Shown here: positions 10,438 through 19,700 of the stretch, piece by piece
Layout: each line of letters opens with the position of its first letter
How positions within the stretch are numbered: position 1 is the stretch's first letter
Program-made: the position numbers and the translations under genes
The notes under the pieces: model-generated
The model's database searches: none
What the model was told of the DNA's origin: nothing
What the model saw: only the letters and a program-made list of their open reading frames with translations
NCBI RefSeq assembly: GCF_024346755.1
Contig: NZ_AP024862.1
Coordinates: 1,240,001 to 1,304,000 of the forward strand
From: Vibrio aerogenes
Lineage (GTDB): Bacteria; Pseudomonadota; Gammaproteobacteria; Enterobacterales; Vibrionaceae
Length of the DNA: 64,000 nt
Direction: 5' to 3'

Positions 10438-10462
10438 AAACCGGGGCAGCCAGCCCCGGTTT
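10438..10462 (+). terminator. intrinsic terminator of chemoreceptor gene
   Basis: A 7-bp GC stem (CCGGGGC / GCCCCGG) with a 5-base loop, extended by AAA/TTT pairs, begins six bases after the chemoreceptor stop codon and ends in TTTT. It can also work leftward for the EF-hand gene. Confidence 0.85.
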
Positions 10463-10493
10463 TGAATAATTCGATGCCATCCAGTAGCACAGC

Positions 10494-10772
10494 TTAACGT
10501 GGCTCTGGCGGCTTGTGTGACTGCATGAATGCGTCTATTTCTTCTTCCGTCAGTTGTGAATCACCATCCGTATCTATCTGATCAAAATCCTCAGCCAGCG
10601 GTCCCCTCACCTCATCCTCAGTCAGCACACCATCATGATTCAGATCTGAATCAGCAAAGGATGGCGGCGGTCCGGGAGGTTCTCTGCGGGATGAATCGGA
10701 TGCAAAAGAAAGCGCCGGAAATATCAGCAAAGCCATAAAAATGGTTAATGTAAAACGGATATTACTTTTCAT
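10494..10772 (-). CDS. small secreted EF-hand protein
   Basis: A 92-residue protein. The first 24 residues form a signal peptide (MKSNIRFTLTIFMALL, cleaved near LSFA). The remainder has two canonical EF-hand calcium loops, DSDLNHDGVLTE and DTDGDSQLTEEE, separated by a short acidic helix, plus proline-rich flanks. It is expected in the periplasm or outside the cell and probably binds calcium. The ATG at 10772 is chosen because GAGGAAAAA lies directly upstream; an earlier in-frame ATG at 10793 has no ribosome site. Function beyond calcium binding is unknown. Confidence 0.85.
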   Translation of the reverse strand: MKSNIRFTLTIFMALLIFPALSFASDSSRREPPGPPPSFADSDLNHDGVLTEDEVRGPLAEDFDQIDTDGDSQLTEEEIDAFMQSHKPPEPR

Positions 10773-10814
10773 TTTTTCCTCGTTTGGTTTCATTCATCTA
10801 TAAAGCCTGTCAAC

Positions 10815-10851
10815 TCTCGCTGAACATGCATCTTGAGGTCACTTAGGCATA
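10815..10851 (-). repeat. fragment of the dispersed repeat (one terminus only)
   Basis: These 37 bases match, with two mismatches, the reverse complement of the first 37 bases of the full copy at 38606-38870 (terminal inverted repeat plus the beginning of the first internal stem). The rest of the element is absent, so this is a solo end. Confidence 0.8.
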
Positions 10852-11453
10852 TCAGTATGAACGAATCAACGCGGATAAATTCATTGATTTACTCAAGTTT
10901 ACACTCAGGCCATATCCACCACGGACTTCAGAATGTATACCCATATATGGGTATACATACCGGGGAAATTTCAGAAAGCAGGCATTTTTTAAAATCAGAC
11001 AAAATAACATGATTCGTTATTTATTTGTTAAGCAGAAACAAAGAATCAATATGTATTAATTCAAGAAAAAACTCACATTTTGGAATCGTTCCCTAAAATT
11101 AATAAATTCTAGTCAGAGAACAAGTATTTAACTGATCTGAATCAACTTTTATTTATTGATATTAATGTTCTTATATCATTATCTTTATCAATCAAACCAA
11201 TTATTAATCCTGATAAAATATAGGCTTAAAATAACTATATAAATATATCGCAGCAGTTTTTCTTTACAGAATCTCTGTTTATTCAGATTCATATAATAAA
11301 TCTGTTCCTCTGAATACATCGATGAAAAATGAGTTCTGCAGCAAAGTTGGTCGTAATTGCGTTCAGTCAACCATACCGCATCATATTGTTTTCACTTGAG
11401 TGGCTCATGGTGCTCAGCCTTACATGTGGTATTTCGCGAAGGAAAAATATTCA
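10852..11453. other. AT-rich intergenic region with a 26-bp perfect palindrome
   Basis: About 600 bases without a credible gene upstream of the second chemoreceptor gene. The clearest structure is a perfect 26-base palindrome at 10933-10958 (half-site ATGTATACCCATA), which could be a dimeric regulator site or a hairpin. No clear sigma-factor promoter was recognised. A short ORF on the minus strand at 11188-11370 lacks a ribosome site and protein character and was not called. Confidence 0.5.
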
Positions 11454-13619
11454 ATGAAATTAAAATCAATCAAAACAAAAATCGCACTCGCTGCCGGAAT
11501 TTGTTTATTTACAACCGCCGGTGTTCTGGTTGGATTCAGTATTTATTCTGCATCATCCAATCAAAAGCTGGTAACAAATCAAGTTTCAAAACTGGTCAAA
11601 AAAACCACCCTCAAAAAACTGGAAACAACAGCCTCCGGATATGCACAATCGATCAGCCGGCGGATCGAAGATGGCCTGACTTCAGCCCGTGCTATTGCAA
11701 ACTCAGTTTCCGCAATCAAAGCTGAGGATGATAACAACCATATTCAGACACTGAACCGGTCAACCCTCAATAATATGCTCAAAGCAGTACTCAATAATAA
11801 TCCTGATCTGAATGGTACTTATAGCTGCTGGGAGCCCGATGCTTTTGATCATCTGGATGCAGATAACCGAAATCATCAGGATGGCAATAATCCGCAAACA
11901 GGCAGGTTTACCCCCTACTGGACCAGAGACATCTCAGGTTCAATCAATGTCCAGCCTTTGGTTGAGTATGACTCCGCCCAAACACATCCAAACGGTGTGC
12001 ACAAAGGCGCCTGGTATCAGGTGCCACAAAAAACCATGCATGAGACGGTCACCGCCCCACTGCCGTATGTTGTACAGGGAAAAGACATCTGGCTGGCCAC
12101 ATTTTCTGTGCCTGTCATTGTGAATGGCAAATTTTCCGGCGTCGTGGGTGCTGACTATAATCTGGATTTCGTCCAGAAACTCAGTGAAGAGGTGTCTCAG
12201 GAGCTCTACCAAGGGCAGAGCAGAGTCTCCATTATTACTCAGGGCGGTCTGGTCATTGCAGACAGTAAGCAACCTGAGTTTATTGGTCAGTCCATTGATC
12301 ATATTTACGGTAACTTATCGGATAAGGTGCTGAACCTGATTAAGAAGAAAGAGAACTATACAAAAGATGATGAGCAAACCCAGAAGGTCAAGGTATTGGT
12401 TCCAATTACAATTGGTAATACGGATATTCACTGGGGTATTACGATTGAAGTCGACAAACAGCTGGTCCTGGCTAATGTTGAGGCACTCAGTAAAACGCTG
12501 GAGGCAAACAGCAGAAGCGATATTAACTGGCAACTGCTGATCGGCTTACTCATAACAATCACCGCAATCGGCATTCTGGTTATGATGGCGACAAAACTGG
12601 CCCAGCCCATCTTATCCGCAGTCAACATGGCAAAAACAATCGCCCGTGGCCGCTTTGATGATCGTCTGAACTATCATGCAGAAGATGAAGTCGGACAACT
12701 GGCTGATGCACTGGATGCTATGGCGGCATCTCTGCAAAAACAGGTCAATATTGCTGAGAAAATATCCCGGGGAGACCTGAATCTTGATGTCATTCTCGCA
12801 TCTGACCAGGATCAACTGGGCTGTGCATTGCAGCAAATGGTCACCGATCTGAACAGTTTGGTCAGTCAAATCAAACAGCGCTCTGAGATTATTGAAGATA
12901 ACGCGGCTTCAGTCGCAGACCTGAGTCATGATCTGGCAAGTGGTGCCACTCAGTCAGCTTCATCAATCACAGAAATCAGTGCAACCATCACACAAATTGC
13001 GGCTCAGATAAAGCAAAGTTCAGAGAATGCGGGCAAAGCCAATACACTGTCCCGGCAGACCCATGAATCTGCGGAGCAGGGTTACTCCCTGATGTCTGAA
13101 CTTCAGGAAGCGATGCAGGAAATCGAGTCTTCCGGTCATGACATCAATAATATTATCAGCACAATTGAAGGGATTGCCGAGCAAACCAACCTGTTAGCAC
13201 TCAATGCTGCGATCGAAGCAGCAAGAGCCGGAGAACAGGGCCGGGGGTTTGCCGTCGTCGCCGATGAGGTTCGCCAACTGGCCGCTCAAAGTGCGAAAGC
13301 CGTACAACAGACAGCAGCACTGGTTGAAGACTCTGCACAAAAGACGCAGCGGGGGATGACTTTGTCTCAGCAGACCACCGCTTCGCTGGCCACAATTGTG
13401 GAGAATGTTAGTGAAGTATCTGCTCTGATGAAAGAAATTGCTCAGGCTTCAGCCGAACAGGCACTGGGAGCTGAGCAGGTATCGGAAGGTATTAATCAGA
13501 TTGATGAAGTCACACATCAAAACAGTCATAACTCAGAAAGCTGCGCGAACGCAGCCTCAGAATTAACCAGCCAATCAGGGCACCTGAACCAGTTAATTCA
13601 ACAATTTCAACTCAAATAG
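11454..13619 (+). CDS. methyl-accepting chemotaxis protein with dCache-type sensor
   Basis: A 721-residue chemoreceptor. A membrane helix lies at about residues 8-30. A large periplasmic region to about 350 has the double-Cache pattern ([12 protein letters not shown], then [26 protein letters not shown]). A second membrane helix, HAMP and the signalling coiled coil follow, with tip [20 protein letters not shown]. dCache receptors usually sense small metabolites such as amino acids or amines; the ligand here is unknown. I start at the ATG at 11454 (AAGGA about ten bases upstream), not at the in-frame GTG at 11400, which would put 18 odd residues before the signal helix. Confidence 0.94.
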   Translation: MKLKSIKTKIALAAGICLFTTAGVLVGFSIYSASSNQKLVTNQVSKLVKKTTLKKLETTASGYAQSISRRIEDGLTSARAIANSVSAIKAEDDNNHIQTLNRSTLNNMLKAVLNNNPDLNGTYSCWEPDAFDHLDADNRNHQDGNNPQTGRFTPYWTRDISGSINVQPLVEYDSAQTHPNGVHKGAWYQVPQKTMHETVTAPLPYVVQGKDIWLATFSVPVIVNGKFSGVVGADYNLDFVQKLSEEVSQELYQGQSRVSIITQGGLVIADSKQPEFIGQSIDHIYGNLSDKVLNLIKKKENYTKDDEQTQKVKVLVPITIGNTDIHWGITIEVDKQLVLANVEALSKTLEANSRSDINWQLLIGLLITITAIGILVMMATKLAQPILSAVNMAKTIARGRFDDRLNYHAEDEVGQLADALDAMAASLQKQVNIAEKISRGDLNLDVILASDQDQLGCALQQMVTDLNSLVSQIKQRSEIIEDNAASVADLSHDLASGATQSASSITEISATITQIAAQIKQSSENAGKANTLSRQTHESAEQGYSLMSELQEAMQEIESSGHDINNIISTIEGIAEQTNLLALNAAIEAARAGEQGRGFAVVADEVRQLAAQSAKAVQQTAALVEDSAQKTQRGMTLSQQTTASLATIVENVSEVSALMKEIAQASAEQALGAEQVSEGINQIDEVTHQNSHNSESCANAASELTSQSGHLNQLIQQFQLK

Positions 13620-13656
13620 AACAACAACACAATCGATAAGCCATTGGCGACATCGT

Positions 13657-13682
13657 CCCTGTCCTGAGTAGTCAGGACAGGG
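13657..13682. terminator. perfect hairpin after chemoreceptor gene
   Basis: An 11-bp perfect stem (CCCTGTCCTGA / TCAGGACAGGG) with loop GTAG lies 37 bases after the chemoreceptor stop. No T-run follows on either strand, so termination would need help; it may only protect the mRNA end. A second 8-bp repeat (AGCCGGTA / TACCGGCT) follows in the same gap. Confidence 0.5.
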
Positions 13683-13816
13683 AATAATCTGGCACAGTCA
13701 TGTTCAAAGCCGGTAATACGTCTCAATTTTTATTCAGTACCGGCTGACTCAGCTTTTGCATCATCCGGGAACCGGTGAAAGAAAAATGAATCCGCTCACA
13801 GGTATGACTCATCGCT

Positions 13817-14296
13817 TCATGAGGCCGGCAGGTGTGATACAGATACCGTGCGGGTCATGAACTTACTGTTGGGATCCGGGGAATAATCAGCAAATGGCGT
13901 ACAGTATTCAAACCCAAATTTTTCATATAAATTTCTGGCAGGCCTGAAATAGTTTTCCGCCCCCGTTTCAAGGCTAATCCGCTCATACTGGCGCTGTTCA
14001 GCTATTGCCAGAACATGCGTCAACAGTTTTGAAGCGACACCAGATTGTCTGGCATGACCGGAAGTCCGCATGGATTTCAGCTCGGCATGTTTTGCATCCA
14101 GCTCTTTAATCGCCACACAACCAAGCAACGTTTGATCTTTCCAGCAACTGAAAAAAGTAATTTCCGGTGATTTGAGCGCTTCGACATCCAGAGCATGGAC
14201 GCTTTCCGGCGGTGAAGTGGCATACATATCTGCCAAATGTTCTTCAAGCAGGGCAATCACTTCTCCCCCCTGCAAATCATCAATCCTGATTTCCAT
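13817..14296 (-). CDS. GNAT family N-acetyltransferase
   Basis: A 159-residue GNAT protein. The order LLGCVAIKELDAKHAELKSMRTSGHARQSGVASKLL matches GNAT motifs C/D and A; the R/Q-x-x-G-x-A stretch (ARQSGVA) is the acetyl-CoA pyrophosphate loop, and LYEKFGFEYC is motif B. The overall pattern, with YFRPARNLYEKFGF, resembles the YsnE/AttT-like subgroup. It would transfer an acetyl group from acetyl-CoA to an amine; the acceptor is unknown. AAAGGAAAGAT precedes the ATG. The VOC gene lies 50 bases upstream on the same strand, so the two may be co-transcribed. Confidence 0.88.
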   Translation of the reverse strand: MEIRIDDLQGGEVIALLEEHLADMYATSPPESVHALDVEALKSPEITFFSCWKDQTLLGCVAIKELDAKHAELKSMRTSGHARQSGVASKLLTHVLAIAEQRQYERISLETGAENYFRPARNLYEKFGFEYCTPFADYSPDPNSKFMTRTVSVSHLPAS

Positions 14297-14346
14297 ATCT
14301 TTCCTTTTACGACGCTTGCTACTCTCTGAACCCGCGGATATTCCGG

Positions 14347-14775
14347 TTACTCGATGATCAGACTACCATCTTCACTGAAGTCCCAGCAATCCCCGTATGC
14401 GACTTCCCACAAATAACCATCCGGGTCTGAAAAGTAACCACTGTAGCCACCCCAGAAAGTCTCATGAGCAGGTTTCTCAATACGGGCTCCCGCTTCTTCT
14501 GCCAGCCTCAGGACTTGATCAACTTCCTCTTTGGTCCTTGTATTGTGTGCCAGCGTTATTCCGGAGAAACCGTCACGTTTCGCACTCAAGTCCGGGGATA
14601 CATCAGCTGCCAGCTCTTCCAAAGGATATAATCCCAGACATACACCACCGGTTTTAAAAAAAATGATGCCATCTGTCGGTTTACCGGATGTGGGAAAGCC
14701 AAGGTGACTATAAAAATGATATGACTGTTCAAGGCTGGCAACACCTAAGGTGATGATACTGATTCTGGGTTCCAA
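14347..14775 (-). CDS. VOC (glyoxalase/bleomycin-resistance) superfamily protein
   Basis: A 142-residue protein with two beta-alpha-beta-beta-beta units: PRISIITLGVASLEQSYHFYSHLGF opens the first, and GYFSDPDGYLWEVAYGDCW closes the second with the usual metal-ligand Glu (WEVAY). It resembles uncharacterised VOC proteins of this length; the substrate cannot be told. The start is a TTG at 14775 preceded by GGAG eight bases upstream; no in-frame ATG is available near the beginning of the conserved part. Confidence 0.82.
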   Translation of the reverse strand: MEPRISIITLGVASLEQSYHFYSHLGFPTSGKPTDGIIFFKTGGVCLGLYPLEELAADVSPDLSAKRDGFSGITLAHNTRTKEEVDQVLRLAEEAGARIEKPAHETFWGGYSGYFSDPDGYLWEVAYGDCWDFSEDGSLIIE

Positions 14776-15240
14776 TGCGGATTCTCCGTTTCCTGATGGT
14801 TAAAAAGTTGATCATCGATACACGGCAACATCACAGCTCAGAGCTTTCCTTTCAGGCGGGTGTATCAGATAACCGCTTTCAACAATCTCATGAATTTTCA
14901 GCTTTATCAATACGCAGAATCACTATCCGGAAAATAAAAAATCAGTTCGGATTCATCTGCTTATATTTGCATCAGTCATGCTATTTTTACGGTTGAGAAA
15001 TAACAGATAAAGAATAATATAAGATCATGATTTAAAACAACTTAATCATAATTTATTGCGTTGTGAGAATGTATTTATATCTATCAATTCACTACAGTGA
15101 TATCTCTGAATACCGGTTCCCGATTGCAGGTTACTCAGGCAGATATTGAGCAGGCAGTCGCTGAAAAAGTGGCCAGAACAGCCGGATGGATGGCCTCAGT
15201 TCAGGGGAACCAAGGCCGAAGAAAAGTTGAAACAGCCGGA
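14776..15240. other. intergenic region with possible coding remnant
   Basis: About 465 bases with no complete gene. From about 15070 to 15254 the plus strand has an open frame without ATG or ribosome site (reading LQVTQADIEQAVAEKVART), protein-like in composition but unrecognised and overlapping the end of the zinc-ribbon gene. It may be the tail of a lost gene. The rest is AT-rich and carries the VOC-gene upstream region. Confidence 0.3.
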
Positions 15241-15798
15241 TTATTTTTCTGCTGAATATGGATCTTCCGCAAGAAGATAAGAACGCAGATCGGCTTTTTG
15301 AGGGTGCGCATTCAGCCACTCGCGAATATCACGAATTTTAGCATAATCGGCCTGACCAAATTTTGCTTCATAGAGTGCAGAGAAGTTATCTGCAGCATTT
15401 TCTTCACGAATTTTTTTCTGCCATTGTGCCGTCACAACCTGATTCAGAGCTCCGGCCAGACCTTCGGCTTTCAGTAATTCCCATTCACCTTTATCCAGCC
15501 AGATACCACCGACAGGCACACTGTAATCGATCCGGTGATCATTTTTCGCGGAAATCTTAAATTTCCGCATAATCACTCCCGAGACAGGACAAATTAATGC
15601 GCGCTTGGTATCTTCACCAACTTCTTCAGAAAGACGATAGTCAGCCGGAAAATGATATGCTTCATTTTTTTCTTTCCAGGTCACGAAATCTTCAATCAGT
15701 ATCCAGTTTCCCCCGCAGCCGGAGCATGTATGCGCTCTGAACAAGCCATCAATAAAACTGGGACGGAGCGTTCCATTATTACAGTGCGTACAATTCAT
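15241..15798 (-). CDS. zinc-ribbon (zf-TFIIB type) protein
   Basis: A 185-residue soluble protein beginning MNCTHCNNGTL with a second pair HTCSGCGGNWI: two CxxC knuckles forming a TFIIB-type zinc ribbon, here spanning residues 3-35. A second region (ICPVSGVIMRKFKI, then VGGIWLDKGEWELL) resembles the degenerate half of the same domain, where the GIWLD-x-GE pattern is typical. A basic/acidic helical C-terminus follows. Function is unknown; family members are often cytoplasmic accessory proteins. Good ribosome site (AAAGGAAAGAAG) before the ATG. Confidence 0.8.
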   Translation of the reverse strand: MNCTHCNNGTLRPSFIDGLFRAHTCSGCGGNWILIEDFVTWKEKNEAYHFPADYRLSEEVGEDTKRALICPVSGVIMRKFKISAKNDHRIDYSVPVGGIWLDKGEWELLKAEGLAGALNQVVTAQWQKKIREENAADNFSALYEAKFGQADYAKIRDIREWLNAHPQKADLRSYLLAEDPYSAEK

Positions 15799-15876
15799 CT
15801 TCTTTCCTTTCGTATCCGGACAACCTGCCAGAGTATTGCTTCAGGTTGTCAAAGTATCAAACCATAACGTTTTTAC

Positions 15877-15935
15877 TACACCCAAGTGACCTCAAGATGC
15901 ATGATTGAGATTATTGGGATATAGTCATTCGTGTA
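15877..15935 (+). repeat. degenerate left-half copy of the dispersed repeat
   Basis: Starts with the terminal sequence (TACACCCAAGTGACCTCAAG, one change from the 38606 copy), continues through GATGCATG, and after a shortened stem region keeps the core word ATAGTCATTC. The right half is missing. Confidence 0.7.
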
Positions 15936-15947
15936 ACTGATCGGCGA

Positions 15948-16670
15948 TTATTCCTGAGAAGCCGGTACTTCAGCCTCTGACTGTTCATGCCTCATAATCA
16001 ACTGATAAGCCAGACATAATGCAATCGTTGAAACAATACCGACATAATAACAAATCAAAGAGATAGCCGGTGAGGGAAAACCGATTTGAGGCAAAATGAC
16101 AGCGACAGGGATTGTGATCAGCATAAAAATAATCATGATCCCAAACATATAAGCCGTTTTTGATTTCGTTTTTTCCCAGGCTTCAGTCAATGTCATCATA
16201 TGGTCTACCGAAATCGCCGGAATCACCAATAGCAGGCGACTACCAAAAATAACGGCTGGAGCCCAGAAAAGAGCACTGATAACGACTATAACGAGATGGC
16301 TGATCGCCGTCGTTGTTTCAAGTATCAGCAGCAAAACACTATAGATTAAGGCACCTAATCCTGCACAAGCCCCGAGCAGAAACATCATTTTGATAACTTT
16401 AAATTCACTTCGGCCCAGGGAATATCGTCCCCATGTTGGTACAGCATCCGGGCCAAGAAGAACAACACGACATATATTTAAAGCCATCACTGTTTGCAAA
16501 ATACCGGTTGCAAGCAGATTGAATAAAGAAAGTGATGAAGAAGAAGTCACATAGTCACTCAATACTTCAAGTCCAAGCATCATCAGGACTGGGATGAGAG
16601 TCACTTTAAATAAAGAAACTTTGTAAAAATTCGCATAAGCAAACGCGCCAACAATCGTTTTAGCAAACAT
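15948..16670 (-). CDS. multi-pass inner-membrane protein of unknown function
   Basis: About 240 residues with six predicted membrane helices and few charged residues except a short acidic tail (EQSEAEVPASQE). I do not recognise a transporter motif. Start set at ATG 16670 (MFAKTIVGAF), because the longer frame would begin at a TTG at 16733 without a ribosome site. It begins 120 bases after the end of the siderophore NRPS on the same strand and could be co-transcribed, for instance as an export accessory, but that is only position. Confidence 0.6.
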   Translation of the reverse strand: MFAKTIVGAFAYANFYKVSLFKVTLIPVLMMLGLEVLSDYVTSSSSLSLFNLLATGILQTVMALNICRVVLLGPDAVPTWGRYSLGRSEFKVIKMMFLLGACAGLGALIYSVLLLILETTTAISHLVIVVISALFWAPAVIFGSRLLLVIPAISVDHMMTLTEAWEKTKSKTAYMFGIMIIFMLITIPVAVILPQIGFPSPAISLICYYVGIVSTIALCLAYQLIMRHEQSEAEVPASQE

Positions 16671-16789
16671 ATTGAATGCATCTCTTTTTATAAAAATATT
16701 GATAGCGCGTACTATACCTTTGAATATGACCAATTCAAGACCATGATGTTATAAACTTCAGGTCACTCTGCCGGAATCTGTGCTGAATA

Positions 16790-19700
16790 TCACCAGCAGC
16801 ATGAACTTAATAACTCTCTGACCTGTTTTGCATTTTTACACCCGGCAAGTCTCTGTGGCTGAATCTGGCTGCCAAAAAGCTGGTTCAGGGATTTTGCCAG
16901 CTCAGCCAGATGATCCGGTCGTAATCCATAACGGATAAAGGCTGTTTCAGGCGTAAATGTCTCTGGAGAAACTGACAGTTTTACACTGTAAACCCGTATG
17001 ATTTGCGAACAATCCGGCAACTCCCGGTATAAAGATGTCCGGGCTGATACCGACGTTTCAGCAGGTGCAGCAAGTAATTGTATCAATTGCTGCCGGATCT
17101 GCCGGCGATCGATTTTACCGTTGGCGGATAAAGGAAATTGCGATATTTGATGAAAAACACCGGGCAGATGAGAAACCGGCAGCCGGTCGCGGAGAAAGTC
17201 CCGTAACTCAGATGAAGATAAAGATATCCCTTCAGGGCATGAAAAGACGGCACCTAAACCCACATCGCCATGTCCCTGCTCAGCATAATCCACAATCACC
17301 GCTTCAGAAACCTGCGGATGTTTCCTCAGCTCTGTTTCAATATCCGGCAGCGATACCCGGACACCGCGAACTTTGATATAGCCATTGACCCGTCCGGCAA
17401 AAATGATGGTACCGTCTTCCCGGTAATATCCTAAATCGCCGGTCCGGTATGCACGGCAAGACTTACCACCGGGGTCAGTGATTGTGACAAAGTCATTTTG
17501 GTTCAATTGTCCATCCTGCAAATATCCAAGTGCAAGACACACACCCGAGGTAAAAATCCGCCCGGTTTTATAAGGTGGGCAATGGCAGGTGGTTGTGCCG
17601 GTGCTTTGATTTTCATCCACAATATAATACTGTGTTGCCGGTAGTGGTTGCCCATATGGAATGACATTTGTGTCTTCTGCCGTCAGTAAATGCCAGATAC
17701 TCCATATTGTTGTTTCTGTTGGCCCGCCCAGAGAAAATAAGCACAGAGACGGATAGTGATGACGCAATAAAGCAATTGTATCCGGCTTAATATAATCACC
17801 TCCCTGCGCCACCAACCGGAGCGAAAGGAGTGAATCCGTCATCCCGCAGGCAAGTAACATTTCCAGAATCGCAGGCACTGAGCACCAAAGAGTGACGCCG
17901 TGTTGCTTCACCAGTTGATTCCAGCGAATCGCATCTTTCTCTTCCTCCTGATGCGGAATAACCAGCGTTGCACCAGCCGTTAATGTGCCGAACACATCAA
18001 AGACTGACATATCGTGATGCAACGGAGTCACCGAAATATTCACATCTTCACGGGTGATCTGCCATCGTTTGAGCGTTTGCTCAATCACATTTGAAGTGGC
18101 TTTATTATTCACCACCACACATTTAGGTTTACCTGTACTACCGGATGTATATAAATAATAAGCAGGAGACTCACTCTGACTCAGTGCGCACAAATCAATA
18201 TCAGGCACAGAGATATCATCAAGGCTCACTGGCTGCATCAACTCATTTACGGATAAGACAGGTACAGGCTCATCAAACTCTGGCATTTCCTGATAAATCA
18301 CTAAATCAGGATGGCAATGACGCAACAGATACGCCAGCCTGTCCGCCGGAGAAGAGGCATCAACCGGCACACGAACAATTCCGGACAGAGCACATGCCAG
18401 CGACACGGCAATATGTGCGGGGCTTCTCGGCAGACACACCGCAACAACGTCACCGGGTTTCAGTCCGGCAGCAGACAAATGCTGCCTGATTTGTGTGACC
18501 AGACTGCCCAGCTCATGATAACTAACGGGCTTATCCTGATAAATAAGGGCTGTCGTATGGTTTTGAGAACCATATAAATGGTGATGAATTTTCTGTAAAA
18601 AATCACTGCGGACAAACATCTCATCGGGGTCATTACAGCGATAGTGAGCCCCATCAATGACACTCCCCTGAACATCATCCAGCGCAACTTCCCGGCAAAT
18701 CGCTTCTGCTGTGAGCCGAACACCGGATAAGAAAGCTTTGATTAAGCCATGATCTATCGCTTGAGTAGCATAATCGACACTAATCTGAAGGTTCTTGTGC
18801 GGATCATATGTCAAGCGCAAATCAATGGCGACCTGGGGGGTCTGCGTCTGGCCGCCAACCGGCTGCATCAGATTGTCTGCCGGTAAAACCGGCCAGCTCA
18901 GCGCATTGGTTAACACGACCGGGAGTGCCAGAGAACCACCATTCTTGCTGAGCAGGTAACGGTTCAAATCAACCCCGGAATAGGTTAAGTGCTCCATCCC
19001 GGCCATAATATCCTGCTGCAACTGCCGGACTCTCTCTGCAAATGTTCCCTGCCGGTACCGGTAAACAACAGCAATAAATGATGAATGATTCCCCGACACC
19101 TCTTCCCCGCCGGGCCGCATGACAGGAATACCGATACATAGCTCAGGTTCATCACACCAGTGTGACAATACCTCGAGTAATATGGCACTGAGCAGTGAAT
19201 TCTGTAACAGCCGGGCATGTGCTGCCTGCCGGGTGAGTTGTTTCAGCATTGATTGACTCAGTATCAGAGTTTGCCGCTGATAGGTTGCACGGCGAATTAT
19301 CTCCAGAGGCTGCTTCCACGGAAGTGAAGGGATGCCCGCGACTGTGCTGAGTTTTTCCTGCCAAAAGGCTTTATCTGTCGGCTCAACAGATAATTCGGGG
19401 GAAGATGTGAATGCTCCCGGATGTTTGACCTCTGCAGAAAAACACAGGTCAGACTGATCCGCCAGCAGTGCATATAAAATCTTTGAGATGGCTCTGCCAT
19501 CCGCGATGAGTGCATCAAAACCGGTAAACAGCAGATGTTTTGCAGATGGTTTCCGGCCTTCCCCTTCATGATGATCACCTTTATCTGATGGCCCGGTATC
19601 ATCAGGCATTATCACCAGACACATCGCCCACAACGGCCCGGACAGATCAAAAATCTGCTGCCGGTAACGTTGCCGGATAAGATCGGCTTCTGCCAGCGAC

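Noticed and set aside
11188..11370. 60-residue ORF on the minus strand
   Set aside because: No ribosome site, AT-driven composition, no protein-like pattern.
14775..14996. 73-residue plus-strand ORF after the VOC gene start
   Set aside because: Overlaps the VOC ribosome site, no own ribosome site, composition not protein-like.
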